A DNA stretch of 64,000 nt from TMP-86 sp044226865 (GCA_044226865.1 JBGAGE010000008.1:210416-274415), one strand, 5' to 3'; counted from the first letter of the stretch, positions 46,224-55,811 are shown. Numbers and translations are program-made. Notes: generated by a model from the sequence alone, not told the origin.

Positions 46224-47318
46224 TCAGGAAGCCGGCAGGCGTCGCACGAATTCCCGCTTGGCGTTGGTGTAGTAAATCCGGCGGATGACCGCGCGCGGCA
46301 ATGCCAGCCCCGGCACGTCGGCTTGGATGGCATCGATGTGCTGCGTGTCCGCCGTGGCGAGGTAGCGCCAATCCGACAGCCAGAACTCATGAGCCTCGCG
46401 CCGGAAACTCTCGGGGTTCGCCGCCGGTTCCTGTGTGAGGTCGGTGGCGTAGATCAGGCGTGGCGCATAGCGGATGAAGAATCGCCGGACCTTGTCGCGG
46501 TCGCGCACGGATTGATACTGCACGGCCGTCATGCGTGCGGCGAGGTCCACCTTGGCATTGGGATGGGCATCCAGGAAGGCGGCCAGGCGATCCACATTCC
46601 ACTCGAGGCTCGCCATGTGTGCACCCACGAAGCGCAGGTCGGGGTGATGGGCGACGAACCGGTCGCGCGCGCCCATCAGCGTCTCATAGCCGGGCATTTC
46701 CGGGTGCAGGTACATGTGATATTGCGGATGCTCGCGGAAATACTCGCGATCGCCCTCATTGGTCATCTGCTCCAGCGGCAACCAGCAGTTGTAGGGTTCC
46801 GCCTGGTGCGCGATCAATGGTATTCCCAAGGCAACGATGCGTTTGATCACCGGATCGAAACCCGGATCATCGATCATGATCAGCTTGCCGGCCGCATCGC
46901 GTTCCACCATGCCGACGTTCTTCCAGATCTTGACCGCCACCGCGCCCTGCTCCACGGCCTTGGTGATGCGTTGCGTGGCATGTGCTTCCCACGCCGGCTT
47001 ACCCCAGTCGCGCATGGAGAATGCGGTGGCGAAATGGAAGCGCTGCGGGTCGGCGTGGTGCAAGGCCTGCGTGATGCGCGCCTGCTCATCCAGCGACGGG
47101 AAGTCGGGATAATCGACATTGATGGACAACAACTCGAAGCCATCCTCCCGTGCTTGCGCCAGGAAGGCAGGGTCCGTGGTATTGGCATGCACATGGGCGT
47201 CGTACTTGGGAACCTTGGCGAAATCCGCGGCGGTGTACGCGCCCTCGGAACGTGCGTCGACCGGCATGGCGGCCACCCACGCACACAAGCACCATGCCCA
47301 GGCGTTCGATTTGTTCAA
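46224..47318 (-). CDS. Exported amidohydrolase-family protein
   Basis: A TIM-barrel protein of the amidohydrolase-2 type, 364 residues from TTG 47318. A signal peptide (NAWAWCLCAWVAAMPVDARS) precedes the metal motif YDAHVHAN (HxH); later conserved points are AVKIWKN, LIAHQAEP, FVGAHMASLEWN and IYATDLTQ. The enzyme probably hydrolyses an amide, lactone or decarboxylates in the cell envelope; the substrate is unknown. TTG 47318 has GGAGA six bases upstream; GTG 47357, only 7 bases after the preceding stop, would extend the N-terminus by 13 residues. It follows the dimethylformamidase-like gene, probably in one transcript. Confidence 0.78.
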   Translation of the reverse strand: MNKSNAWAWCLCAWVAAMPVDARSEGAYTAADFAKVPKYDAHVHANTTDPAFLAQAREDGFELLSINVDYPDFPSLDEQARITQALHHADPQRFHFATAFSMRDWGKPAWEAHATQRITKAVEQGAVAVKIWKNVGMVERDAAGKLIMIDDPGFDPVIKRIVALGIPLIAHQAEPYNCWLPLEQMTNEGDREYFREHPQYHMYLHPEMPGYETLMGARDRFVAHHPDLRFVGAHMASLEWNVDRLAAFLDAHPNAKVDLAARMTAVQYQSVRDRDKVRRFFIRYAPRLIYATDLTQEPAANPESFRREAHEFWLSDWRYLATADTQHIDAIQADVPGLALPRAVIRRIYYTNAKREFVRRLPAS

Positions 47319-47364
47319 GGCCGGTCTCCGCTGAAAGGCCGGACCCCAGTATCTCACCCCCCGC

Positions 47365-48759
47365 TCAAGGGGTGAACACGGACTGACGATTCACCAACAG
47401 GTCCATCATATTGAGGATGATTGCGCGCACGCGCGATCCGTCCACCCCGAAGGCGCCCGTGCGCGAACACCAGTTGGTGGACGCCCCATTGATCACCGTC
47501 CCCGAAGTGGCCGATCGCTGGTAGGCAAGCCAGGTGCCCACCGAATCGGGCGTCTGGCTGCCATCGTCCCGGCGTACCACGTACTCGTATCCGATGATCT
47601 CCGCCCGATAAGCGTCCAGCGCATCCAGGTCCAGTTGCGGCGTGCCCTGGGTCGGCGGGTCGTTGAGCAGCGGTGCGCCGTCATATTCCACCGTGGGCAT
47701 GATCAGCAGGTCGCCCGCCTTGACGTGCAAGCCGCGGAAAACGGGCGATGCGGGCGCCAGGATGCGAAAGCCCGTGTTGCTGTCCGGATAGCCGATGCCG
47801 AACCCACCACGGCTGAAATCGGACCCGAGGCTCAGCATCGTGGGGTACGCCAGTTCCTTGGCAATCCAGTTGACGGTCTTCAACTTCGTATCGCGGATGG
47901 GATCGGGCACGCGTTTGTAGCAGATCATTTGCGTGCGGTCTTCGCTGTAACGCACCTGCCACCACATGTTGTTGCCCGACAGCAGCAGCGCGGATCCGCC
48001 GCCCATGACGAAGCGGTCGAAGTTTTCGCGCGCCTGGCGTGTCCAATATTCGCTGTGTCCGATGACGAGCAGCAGCCGCGCCCCGGCGATCTCGTTGTAG
48101 TCATCCAGGTCGATGTCGGCCACATAACGCAGCGAATAATCAAACTCGAGCCCGGCGAACCACTGCAGCGTCGCATCGAAGAACGCAAGGTTGCTGCCCC
48201 CGATTGGCCGTTGGAATGACACGGAGGTCGCGGGCTCCGGCGAGGAATACATGCTGCGCCCGCCCGCCACGTTGTAGGCAGCAACGGTGTTCGTGGGATA
48301 GACGACGATGACATCGGCTGCCCGGCTCAGCGCCGATTTCACGATGATGGGCACCACCCCGTTGATGCGGTACACCCCGCTGGGCAATTCGGGGAGCGTG
48401 AAGACCACCGATTGCTCATAGCCGAAACCGGTTTCCCAAGGCCGGTTCCCCGCGGGCGCCTGTTCCAACAAATCCGCCGTGAATTGAAACACCGCCCTGC
48501 CCGTATAGTCCTGCAGCCGCAGCGAAGCGCGCGCCTGTGCCCGGGCATTCAAGTACAACCTCACCCGATCGCCCGGACGGTACGATTGCTGTTCGGGATA
48601 GCCGTCGATGATCATCGCCGGGGTCGACCCAGGCGGCACCCCGACCACCACCTCCGCCCCTCCGCATCCCACCAGCCCGGTGACGGCGGAAGACCCCAGC
48701 GCCGACAACACCGCACGGCGCGACCATGACGCCGCGCCCTTCCACCCCATTGCATCCAT
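47365..48759 (-). CDS. Exported N,N-dimethylformamidase beta-subunit-like protein
   Basis: A 464-residue protein whose main part resembles the C-terminal domain of N,N-dimethylformamidase beta subunit (IVVYPTNTVAAYNVAGGRSMY, LLLVIGHSEYWTRQARENFDRFV, ALLLSGNNMWWQVRY). The N-terminus has a twin-arginine pattern (WSRRAVLSALG) and a lipobox-like LVGC, so it is a Tat-exported, possibly lipid-anchored protein. True DMFase releases dimethylamine from dimethylformamide, but many domain relatives have other or unknown substrates. Located between the methylated-amine operon and SOD. Confidence 0.72.
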   Translation of the reverse strand: MDAMGWKGAASWSRRAVLSALGSSAVTGLVGCGGAEVVVGVPPGSTPAMIIDGYPEQQSYRPGDRVRLYLNARAQARASLRLQDYTGRAVFQFTADLLEQAPAGNRPWETGFGYEQSVVFTLPELPSGVYRINGVVPIIVKSALSRAADVIVVYPTNTVAAYNVAGGRSMYSSPEPATSVSFQRPIGGSNLAFFDATLQWFAGLEFDYSLRYVADIDLDDYNEIAGARLLLVIGHSEYWTRQARENFDRFVMGGGSALLLSGNNMWWQVRYSEDRTQMICYKRVPDPIRDTKLKTVNWIAKELAYPTMLSLGSDFSRGGFGIGYPDSNTGFRILAPASPVFRGLHVKAGDLLIMPTVEYDGAPLLNDPPTQGTPQLDLDALDAYRAEIIGYEYVVRRDDGSQTPDSVGTWLAYQRSATSGTVINGASTNWCSRTGAFGVDGSRVRAIILNMMDLLVNRQSVFTP

Positions 48760-48971
48760 GGCATCCCCCGTATCGATCCGGTTGCACAGATCGGCGCGCG
48801 GTTCCGGCGCGTCGACGCTGCTACGACCGGGTCATACGGGGTGCGTTCGAGGTGAATTGTGGCGATTTTGTGCGCGAAAGCGCGCATGCGCCGTACGGCG
48901 CGACGATTCGGTTACGCAACAGCACGGATTCTGTACAAGCACGTGGCGGCCGCGCGCCCGCCGCGTTCATC

Positions 48972-49619
48972 TCACGTGCGCGGAGCGGAATGCTTCTGCG
49001 AGACGCGCTGCCAATCGACGACCTCCCACCAGGCGCCCAGCCATTGCGCACGGCGGTTGTTGTACTTCAGGTAATAGGCGTGTTCCCACAGGTCGCAGGC
49101 CAGCAGGGGGACGCGGCCCATGCTCAACGGGCTGTCCTGGTTGGGCAGCGCGATGATCTCGAGTTGCGCCTCGTGCGAGGCGAGAAAGACCCACCCCGAC
49201 CCAAAGTGCTTTGCACCCGCTTCTTCGAATTTCTTCTTGAATTGCTGGAGCGAGCCGAAGCAGCGCTCGATGCCTGCCGCCAGCTCTCCGTCGGGACCCC
49301 GGCCACCACGCGGACTCAGGCATTCCCAGAACAGATTGTGGTTGGCGTATCCCCCGCCCTGATTGCGCACGGTCTGCCGGATCTCCGCCGGCACATCCGA
49401 TAGCCGCCGCAGCACGTCCTCGATCGGCATGCCCTGCCACTGTGGATGCCTGGCCAACGCTGCATTCGTGCCGTCCGTGTATGCCTGATGATGTTTGTCG
49501 TGATGCAGGTGCATGGTTTCTTCATCGATCACCGGCTCGAGGTCGGCATAGCCATAGGGAAGCGGCGGCAGCACGTATGCGTGCGTGGAGGCATTCAGAA
49601 CTTCGGGTTGGGTGGACAT
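48972..49619 (-). CDS. sodA: Superoxide dismutase, Mn-type
   Basis: A 215-residue Fe/Mn-family SOD converting superoxide to peroxide and oxygen. Metal ligands are in HLHHDKHHQAY, NHNLFW and DLWEHAYYLKY. It reads as Mn-type: Gly in GGGYANH where Fe enzymes have Gln, and Gln in NQDSP, the second-shell Gln of Mn enzymes. The ATG at 49619 has GAGG six bases upstream; longer in-frame starts add unrelated sequence. No signal peptide, so cytoplasmic. Divergent from the periplasmic peroxidase gene. Confidence 0.93.
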   Translation of the reverse strand: MSTQPEVLNASTHAYVLPPLPYGYADLEPVIDEETMHLHHDKHHQAYTDGTNAALARHPQWQGMPIEDVLRRLSDVPAEIRQTVRNQGGGYANHNLFWECLSPRGGRGPDGELAAGIERCFGSLQQFKKKFEEAGAKHFGSGWVFLASHEAQLEIIALPNQDSPLSMGRVPLLACDLWEHAYYLKYNNRRAQWLGAWWEVVDWQRVSQKHSAPRT

Positions 49620-50010
49620 GACGATCCTCATCGGCGTGACAGTTGATGGCCGATTGTGGAACACCGGCGCGCATTTCTCTGTCGGAGAAACACCCATGCG
49701 CCGTCCGCGCGAAATCAGGTGATGGAGCACATGGGCCCTGAACTGAAACGCAACTTTGCCCGCGTAATCGCGCAGGCTCATCAGCCCCGGCTGGGGAAAC
49801 GCTGGTCATCTGCGGTTGTGCCCTCAATGATACGCGGCGTTCATTCTCCCTGGATGTTGTTGCCGATTGGGCGGGGAAGAACGCCCGAAGCTTGAGCTTG
49901 GCTCGCCTGGAGCTGGCATTCGCCTCAGCTTCGTTGCAGTTGCCCGGCCACCGAGGCTGAAGCAATATGTCCTCATGCCTCCCGGACGAACGAAAAAGGA
50001 AACACCGGTC
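49620..50010. other. 391-base divergent gap between sod and gpx
   Basis: No supported ORF. TTTCTC (49674-49679) and GAGAAA (49685-49690) form a 6-bp inverted repeat about 55 bases upstream of the sod start, a possible operator. GCAATATGTCCTC at 49962-49974 recurs upstream of the CheA-like gene at 19906-19918. No clear sigma-70 pair was found. Confidence 0.4.
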
Positions 50011-50589
50011 ATGCTCCGAACCCTGAAACGCCGATGGTTGAACCTCCCTCTGGCCGTGGGTGTGTTGCTGCTGGCGGGCGGCGCGGTCAGCGCACACGCC
50101 TGCCCCGCCTTCCTCGATCATGAATTCCAGAAGCTCCACTCCACGGAGCGCGTCAATCTGTGCAAGGCCTTCGGCGGCAAGCCGCTGTTGATCGTCAACA
50201 CGGCAAGCCATTGCGGCTATACGCCGCAGTTCAAAGGCCTGGAAGCATTGCACGAGAAGTACCGCGACCGAGGCCTGGTGGTGATCGGCTTTCCCTCGGA
50301 TGACTTCCAGCAGGAGGCCAAGGACGAGGCTGAGACCGCCCAGGTGTGTTTCATGAACTACGGGGTGACGTTCACGATGCTCTCCCCGCTTCCGGTCAAA
50401 GGCGCCACCGCCAACCCCGTGTTCCGCGAATTGGCACGCCAAGCCCGCGAGCCGCAGTGGAATTTCAACAAGTACCTGGTCAAGCCCGACGGCACGGTGG
50501 CCAACTATTTCGACAGCGAGGTGACGCCCGAGTCTGCCACGCTCAACACGGCGGTCGAACACGTGTTGGCCGCTGCCGCTTCGAAATAG
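50011..50589 (+). CDS. Exported glutathione-peroxidase-family thiol peroxidase
   Basis: A 192-residue peroxidase with a signal peptide (LPLAVGVLLLAGGAVSAHA), so periplasmic. The catalytic Cys68 lies in NTASHCGYTPQF and the Trp-Asn pair in WNFNKYLV. The usual FPCNQFGGQEP block is FPSDDFQQEAK, so the tetrad Gln and the resolving-Cys region are altered; it probably uses a cysteine thiol reductant. ATG 50011 is preferred over ATG 49975 because the signal peptide then begins correctly, with AAGGA upstream. The next gene starts 3 bases after its stop. Confidence 0.87.
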   Translation: MLRTLKRRWLNLPLAVGVLLLAGGAVSAHACPAFLDHEFQKLHSTERVNLCKAFGGKPLLIVNTASHCGYTPQFKGLEALHEKYRDRGLVVIGFPSDDFQQEAKDEAETAQVCFMNYGVTFTMLSPLPVKGATANPVFRELARQAREPQWNFNKYLVKPDGTVANYFDSEVTPESATLNTAVEHVLAAAASK

Positions 50590-50592
50590 CCC

Positions 50593-52374
50593 ATGCGTTG
50601 CTCCATCGCCTTGGCTCTGGCCGTGTTGTGCGCAGGATTCGCCTCCGCTGCGCAAGAACCCGCATCTCCGGCCCAGCGGCTCAACAAGCTTGCCGACGAG
50701 TTCTACGTCGCACGCGCAAGCTTCGACCCATTGCACTACGCCACCGCGAACGGCGACAGCCGCTACGACGACCAGGTCGGCATGAGCATTTCACCCCAGG
50801 TCCGTGCGGCTTATTTTGCGCACATGGAACGGCTGCGAGCGCGGCTCGCCGGGATTCCACGCACCGCCTTGAGCAATGAGGAGCAACTCAACCGGGACAT
50901 TCTGGCGTTCGAATTGGACAGCTCGCTGGATCTTGCGAAGTTTCCCGAACACCTCCTGCCGATCCACCAAATGGACAGCGTGCCGAGCATTCTCGCCAAC
51001 TACGCCAGTGGCACAGGATCGCAGCCCTTGACCACGCCGGCACAGTACCAGGCATACCTGCATCGCCTCGAGCAGATGCCGCGCTGGATCGACCAGGCCG
51101 TTGTGAACATGCGTGAGGGGATTCGCACCGGCGTCGTCCTGCCCAAGGCGATCACCGTGGCAATGATGCCGCAATTTCAGCAGCTTGCGAGCACGGTACC
51201 CGAGCAGAGCATTTTCTACACGCCCATACGCAACCTGCCCGCTGGATTTTCCGACTCCGACAAGCAGCGACTCACGGCCGCCTATCGCCGGGTGATCGCC
51301 GGGCGGATTTCCCCCGCGCTGTTGCGCCTGAATGTATTCCTGCGCGATACCTACCTGCCGGCCAGCCGCAGTACCACCGGAATGGGAGCCCTGCCGAATG
51401 GCGCAGCCTGGTACCTGGCCCGCATCAAGAACAACACCAACCTGGCGCTCACGCCGGATGCGGTGCATGAGTTGGGGTTGAAGGAAGTTGCCCGCATCCA
51501 GCAGCAGTTTGCAGAACTGGCGCCACGGCTGGGCTATGACGGCCCTGCCAACAAGCTGCCGGGCTGGGTGCTCGGCCAGGCGAAGTTCAAGCCCTTCACC
51601 ACGGACACTCAGGTGCTCGAGGCGTATCAGAAGATTTATGCCGACGTGGATGCGCAGCTGCCGCGGTACTTCAATATCCTGCCCAAGGCGCGACTGTCGC
51701 TGCAATTGGAACCCGAATTGACGCGCGCCACCGCCTCCGATCACTACACCCCGATGGCAGCCGACGGTTCCCACCCCGGCGTCTTTTGGGCTGTGGTGAA
51801 TGACCCCAGGAACTACAGCACGGTGGGCATGGCGACGCTGCTGTTGCATGAGGGCGTACCCGGACACCACCTGCATGCCGCCATCCTCAAGGAAATCGAC
51901 CTGCCGGATTACCGCAAGTTCAACACCGAGAACTCGGATACCGCGGCGTACACGGAAGGCTGGGCTCTGTATTGCGAGACGCTCGGCCGGCAGTTCGGTT
52001 TGTATGATCGTCCGGAAGCCTATTTTGGACACCTGAACAACGAGATGCTGCGCGCCGTGCGCCTGGTGGTGGATACGGGCATGCATGCCAAGGGCTGGAG
52101 TCGCGAACGTGCCATCGCCTATGCGATGGATATCTTGGGATACTCGGAAGGCGAGGCGCGCAACCAGATCGAGCGCTACATGGTCTGGCCGGCCCAGGCA
52201 TTGAGCTACAAGATCGGCGCGCTGAAGATCCTGGAATTACGGGACCGGGCACAGAAGGCGTTGGGGGACAAATTCAGCTACGCGGGCTTCCACGATGTGG
52301 TGATCGGCGATGGCACGTTGCCACTGCCGATCCTGGAATCGCGCATCGATGCGTGGATCCAAGGGCAGCGCTAG
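50593..52374 (+). CDS. Exported DUF885-family (M32-like) metallohydrolase
   Basis: A 593-residue protein with a clear signal peptide (IALALAVLCAGFASA). The DUF885 core carries the presumed zinc site HEGVPGHH (from His419) and a downstream Glu in DTAAYTEGWALYCE, the arrangement of M32-like carboxypeptidase folds. It would be a periplasmic peptidase; the activity of most DUF885 proteins is untested. It is in tight tandem with the peroxidase gene and convergent with the CocE-type gene. Confidence 0.85.
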   Translation: MRCSIALALAVLCAGFASAAQEPASPAQRLNKLADEFYVARASFDPLHYATANGDSRYDDQVGMSISPQVRAAYFAHMERLRARLAGIPRTALSNEEQLNRDILAFELDSSLDLAKFPEHLLPIHQMDSVPSILANYASGTGSQPLTTPAQYQAYLHRLEQMPRWIDQAVVNMREGIRTGVVLPKAITVAMMPQFQQLASTVPEQSIFYTPIRNLPAGFSDSDKQRLTAAYRRVIAGRISPALLRLNVFLRDTYLPASRSTTGMGALPNGAAWYLARIKNNTNLALTPDAVHELGLKEVARIQQQFAELAPRLGYDGPANKLPGWVLGQAKFKPFTTDTQVLEAYQKIYADVDAQLPRYFNILPKARLSLQLEPELTRATASDHYTPMAADGSHPGVFWAVVNDPRNYSTVGMATLLLHEGVPGHHLHAAILKEIDLPDYRKFNTENSDTAAYTEGWALYCETLGRQFGLYDRPEAYFGHLNNEMLRAVRLVVDTGMHAKGWSRERAIAYAMDILGYSEGEARNQIERYMVWPAQALSYKIGALKILELRDRAQKALGDKFSYAGFHDVVIGDGTLPLPILESRIDAWIQGQR

Positions 52375-52430
52375 CGCCGCTTCGCCACGAAGCCACCATT
52401 GCCGGGCACCTGTGGCCGGCGAGGCTCGCC

Positions 52431-54338
52431 CTACTTCCCCATCACTGGCAGCAGGATCGCCGATGCCTCGCCCTTGGATCGCCACACCTTCTGCGTGGCC
52501 TTCTGGTAATCCGAATCCTTCGCCTTGAAGATGTTGTCGACGAAGGTCTGCGGATTGCGGTCGATGAGCGGGAACCAGGTGCTCTGCACCTGCACCATGA
52601 TGCGGTGCCCCTTGCGGAAGACGTGATCGTTGGGATGCAGATCGATCTTATACTCCGTCACCGCGCCCGGTTTCACCGCCTGCGGCTTGTCCAGGCTGTC
52701 GCGGAACCTCGCGCGTAGCACATCGTTGGCCACCATCAGCTCGTAACCATTCAGTACCGGCCCCGCGCCGGCCTCGGCATCCTCATCGCTGATCTTCTGG
52801 TAGTCCTCCGGAAACACGTCGATGAGCTTCACCACCCAGTCCGCGTCACTTCCGCTGGTGGAAGCGAACAGATCGGCAACGAGGTTACCCGTGACCGTGA
52901 TGTCTTCATTCAAGGGCTCTGTCTTCCAGGTGAGCACATCGGGCCGATGCTCGACAAAACGCTGGTCTTCCACCAACCATTGGGTCCACGCCGGCGCCGG
53001 ATACGTCGGCGTGATCGGTCGCGCACGGTACGGCACGGGATTGGCGGGATCCGAGACATAGGAATCGTAGGCCCCGCCGTCCGTTGGCGCATCGAAGGAC
53101 AAGCCGCCGCCCGCTCGGAAGTACAGCTTCTTCAACGTCATGCCCTGCTTGGGCGGCCACTCCTCGTATCTCTTCCACGTGTTCGAACCGGTTTGAAACG
53201 TGACGGCCTCGGGTTGATGCAGGGGCGTGCCGTGCAGCCAATGCGCAAACCACGGCGCAAGGATATTGGCACGGTATTCCTTCGAGGTATCGCTGCCCCA
53301 GTCGATGTCCCCGAGCTTGCGCCCGCTGCTTCGCATCCAGCCGCCATGATTCCAGGGTCCGGCGACGAAGTAGTTGAGGCGATCCTTGTCGGTCTTCTCC
53401 AGGGTGGCGTAGATACGCGTCGGCCCCACGAAATCTTCCTGGTCATACCAACCGGCCACGTTCAGGTTCGGAACCGTCGTATGCTTCAGGTAGCTGGTCA
53501 CGGCATTCTGCTTCCAGAAATCGTGGTTCGGGTGCTCCACGAAATCGTTCCAGGTAGGCATCTTGCCGTGGAAGTAACGCTCGTTGGCATTGGACAACGC
53601 TCCCAGCGACAGATACCAGCTATAGGTGTCGTACTGGTCGAAGGCGAAGTTCGTGTTCTGCTCCTTCGAGCTCTCCAGCAACGCCGTGTACTCAAATCCA
53701 TAGCTCAGGCGGAACGCGCCGTTGTGATGGAAGTCATCGTTGATGAACATGTCATCAGGAGAGGCCTGCTCGCTGGCGGCCATCAATGCCGGATGTGGCT
53801 CGAGCAGCGCCTGGGTCACCAGCCAGCCCGCATAGGAGATGCCCTGGATACCCACCCGGCCGTTGTTGTTCGGCACGTTCTTGATCAGCCACTCCACCGT
53901 GTCATAGGCGTCGGTGGCCTCGTCGATCGATTTCGGATCGCGCCGGTCCCGCACCGGGCGCTGCATGACGAAGGTGCCTTCGGACTTGAACCGGCCGCGG
54001 ATGTTCTGCACGACGAAGATGTAGCCATCCGCGATGAGCTCATCGAATTCACCATGGCCCAATACCTTCTCGGCATCCGTGACGCCATACGGCGTGCGTT
54101 CCAGGAGGATGGGCAGCGGCCCCGAGGCGTGTTGGGGCGTGAAGAGGAGCGTCTGGAGCTTCACGCCATCCCGCATCGGAATCATGACTTCCTGCTGGGT
54201 GAATGGCTGGCGCTGATATTGCGGCTGTACGGGCGGCGCCTGCGCGGCAACGTTACCGATGCTGCTTGCCGCCACCGCGGCGCCGAGGATGGCGCCGCAC
54301 CACGTACGCATTACCATCGCGACAGAACTGCTCTTCAT
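52431..54338 (-). CDS. Exported CocE/NonD-family hydrolase (X-Pro dipeptidyl-peptidase-like)
   Basis: A 635-residue alpha/beta hydrolase with a signal peptide ending AAQA. The catalytic Ser168 is in GISYAGW; the acid is probably Asp in DWVVKLIDVFPE (CocE-type DVxP/DVFP motif) and the base His in the C-terminal region. A jelly-roll C-terminal domain follows (HPNDHVFRKGHRIMVQV). Relatives include cocaine esterase, glutaryl-7-ACA acylase and X-Pro dipeptidyl peptidases, so it is an exported ester or amide hydrolase of unknown substrate. The ATG at 54338 sits at the signal peptide; longer in-frame starts are not supported. Confidence 0.9.
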   Translation of the reverse strand: MKSSSVAMVMRTWCGAILGAAVAASSIGNVAAQAPPVQPQYQRQPFTQQEVMIPMRDGVKLQTLLFTPQHASGPLPILLERTPYGVTDAEKVLGHGEFDELIADGYIFVVQNIRGRFKSEGTFVMQRPVRDRRDPKSIDEATDAYDTVEWLIKNVPNNNGRVGIQGISYAGWLVTQALLEPHPALMAASEQASPDDMFINDDFHHNGAFRLSYGFEYTALLESSKEQNTNFAFDQYDTYSWYLSLGALSNANERYFHGKMPTWNDFVEHPNHDFWKQNAVTSYLKHTTVPNLNVAGWYDQEDFVGPTRIYATLEKTDKDRLNYFVAGPWNHGGWMRSSGRKLGDIDWGSDTSKEYRANILAPWFAHWLHGTPLHQPEAVTFQTGSNTWKRYEEWPPKQGMTLKKLYFRAGGGLSFDAPTDGGAYDSYVSDPANPVPYRARPITPTYPAPAWTQWLVEDQRFVEHRPDVLTWKTEPLNEDITVTGNLVADLFASTSGSDADWVVKLIDVFPEDYQKISDEDAEAGAGPVLNGYELMVANDVLRARFRDSLDKPQAVKPGAVTEYKIDLHPNDHVFRKGHRIMVQVQSTWFPLIDRNPQTFVDNIFKAKDSDYQKATQKVWRSKGEASAILLPVMGK

Positions 54339-54496
54339 GGCTGTATCCCCGGGACGCTCGTTGTCATCGCCACGCGAGCATGGAGCAGCGGCCGTGGTTG
54401 GGCAAGTCGCCATGCTGCGCATGGGCGATGCGATCCTGCTCCCCCCGCTCACCGCGCGGAACAGCTTGCGTCCCAAGGGCCGTTACCGTACCCTTC

Positions 54497-54515
54497 GGTT
54501 AATTAACCATTTGGT
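54497..54515. promoter_or_regulatory. Putative ArsR operator
   Basis: GGTTAATTAACC (54497-54508) is a perfect 12-bp palindrome and overlaps a second repeat ACCA-TT-TGGT (54506-54515), just before the ArsR ATG at 54524. A weak TTGCGT (54466-54471) and TACCCT (54489-54494) pair with 17-base spacing would start transcription inside the palindrome, as expected for an autorepressor. Confidence 0.5.
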
Positions 54516-54523
54516 ATATTGCA

Positions 54524-54874
54524 ATGCAAGACCAACTGAACCGCACCTTCGCGGCCCTGGCCGACCCCACCCGCCGCGCCATCCTGGCCCGCCTGTCCAT
54601 GGGCGAAGCCAATGTATCCGAACTGGCCCAGCCTTTTTTGAAAGACATGAGCCTGCCCGCCATCACCAAGCATTTGAAGGTGCTCGAGGCCGCCGGGCTC
54701 ATCAGCAAGAGCCGGAACGCGCAATGGCGCCCCTGCCGGCTCAATGGCGAACCGCTGCGCGTCGCCGTCGACTGGATGGAGCAATACCGGATCGCCTGGG
54801 AAGAGCAACTCGATCGTCTCGGCGCATATCTGAAGACCAAGACCAAAGGAGCCCCACATGGCCACAAGAAATAA
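54524..54874 (+). CDS. ArsR-family transcriptional regulator
   Basis: A 116-residue winged-helix repressor. The DNA-binding part is RRAILARLSMGEANVSELAQ with the recognition helix LPAITKHLKVLEAAGLI. No metal-binding cysteine pair is present, so it belongs to the metal-independent group usually paired with SRPBCC (AHSA1) proteins, which probably supply the ligand response. The last 17 bases overlap the SRPBCC gene start. It has a palindromic site directly upstream. Confidence 0.9.
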   Translation: MQDQLNRTFAALADPTRRAILARLSMGEANVSELAQPFLKDMSLPAITKHLKVLEAAGLISKSRNAQWRPCRLNGEPLRVAVDWMEQYRIAWEEQLDRLGAYLKTKTKGAPHGHKK

Positions 54875-55811
54875 ATCCAATGTGATCACCCTCACCCGCG
54901 TCTACGACGCGCCGCTGCAGAGCGTGTGGGAGGCGTGGACGAATCCAGAGGAAGTGGCGCAATGGTGGGGTCCGCGCGGCTTCACCATCACGCATCACAG
55001 CCGCGATCTGCGCACCGGCGGGCATTGGCATTACACCATGCATGGCCCCGACGGCACCGACTACGAAAACACCACGCAATACCTGGAGGTGGTGCCGCAG
55101 CAGCGCCTGATCTACGACCATGGCGGCCACAAGGACCGGCCACCGCTGTTCCGGGTGACGGCGCTGTTCACCGAGCGCAATGGCCGTACGCAGTTGGACA
55201 TGAGCATGGCCTTCCCAACGCCAGAAGTGGCCGCGGAAATGAGTGCCTTCATCAAAAAGGCCGGCGGCGAAGGCACCTGGGACCGGCTCGCCGAATACCT
55301 CGGCAAGCGGTGCAGCAACAAGGAGCTGTTCTTCATTTCACGCTCCTTCCATGCGGACATCGACACCCTGTATGACATGTGGACCGACCCCGCCCACTTG
55401 TCTGCGTGGCTGCCCCCGAGCGGTGCCACCATGCGCATCATCCGCGCGGAGCCCCGCGTCGGCGGCACCTCCTTCTACGCGATGACATTCGGGAACGGCG
55501 AGACAATGTACGGCCGCTTGAATTACCTGGTGCTCGAACGGCCGAACCGCATCGCATACACGCAGCAGTTCTGCGACGAAAAGGAAAACGTGATGCGGCC
55601 GCCGTTCTTCGCAGCCTGGCCGGAAACCATGTGCGCATTCGTGGAATTCGCCGTGGAGGAGCCGCAGCGCACCCGCGTGACCGTTCGCTGGGAACCCGCG
55701 GACGGCGCAACGCCTGCGGACATAGCCGAATTTGCCCAGCAGCGGCGAAGCATGACGGGTGGGTGGACCGGCAGCTTCGAGAAGCTGGAGGCGCTGATCT
55801 CTCGCGGGTAG
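54858..55811 (+). CDS. Tandem SRPBCC (AHSA1-like) protein
   Basis: A 317-residue protein made of two START-like AHSA1 domains. Copy 1 (about 10-150) begins TRVYDAPLQSVWEAWTNPEEVAQWWGP; copy 2 (about 160-315) begins SRSFHADIDTLYDMWTDPAHLSAWLPP. Each would form a hydrophobic ligand cavity. The usual partner of such ArsR regulators is one domain of about 150 residues, so this is a fusion or duplication. The ATG at 54858 has GGAG six bases upstream. The ligand is unknown. Confidence 0.85.
   Translation: MATRNKSNVITLTRVYDAPLQSVWEAWTNPEEVAQWWGPRGFTITHHSRDLRTGGHWHYTMHGPDGTDYENTTQYLEVVPQQRLIYDHGGHKDRPPLFRVTALFTERNGRTQLDMSMAFPTPEVAAEMSAFIKKAGGEGTWDRLAEYLGKRCSNKELFFISRSFHADIDTLYDMWTDPAHLSAWLPPSGATMRIIRAEPRVGGTSFYAMTFGNGETMYGRLNYLVLERPNRIAYTQQFCDEKENVMRPPFFAAWPETMCAFVEFAVEEPQRTRVTVRWEPADGATPADIAEFAQQRRSMTGGWTGSFEKLEALISRG

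Noticed and set aside
48972..49619. Fe-type superoxide dismutase
   Set aside because: The second-shell Gln is in the NQDSP position and Gly replaces the Gln of the Fe enzymes.
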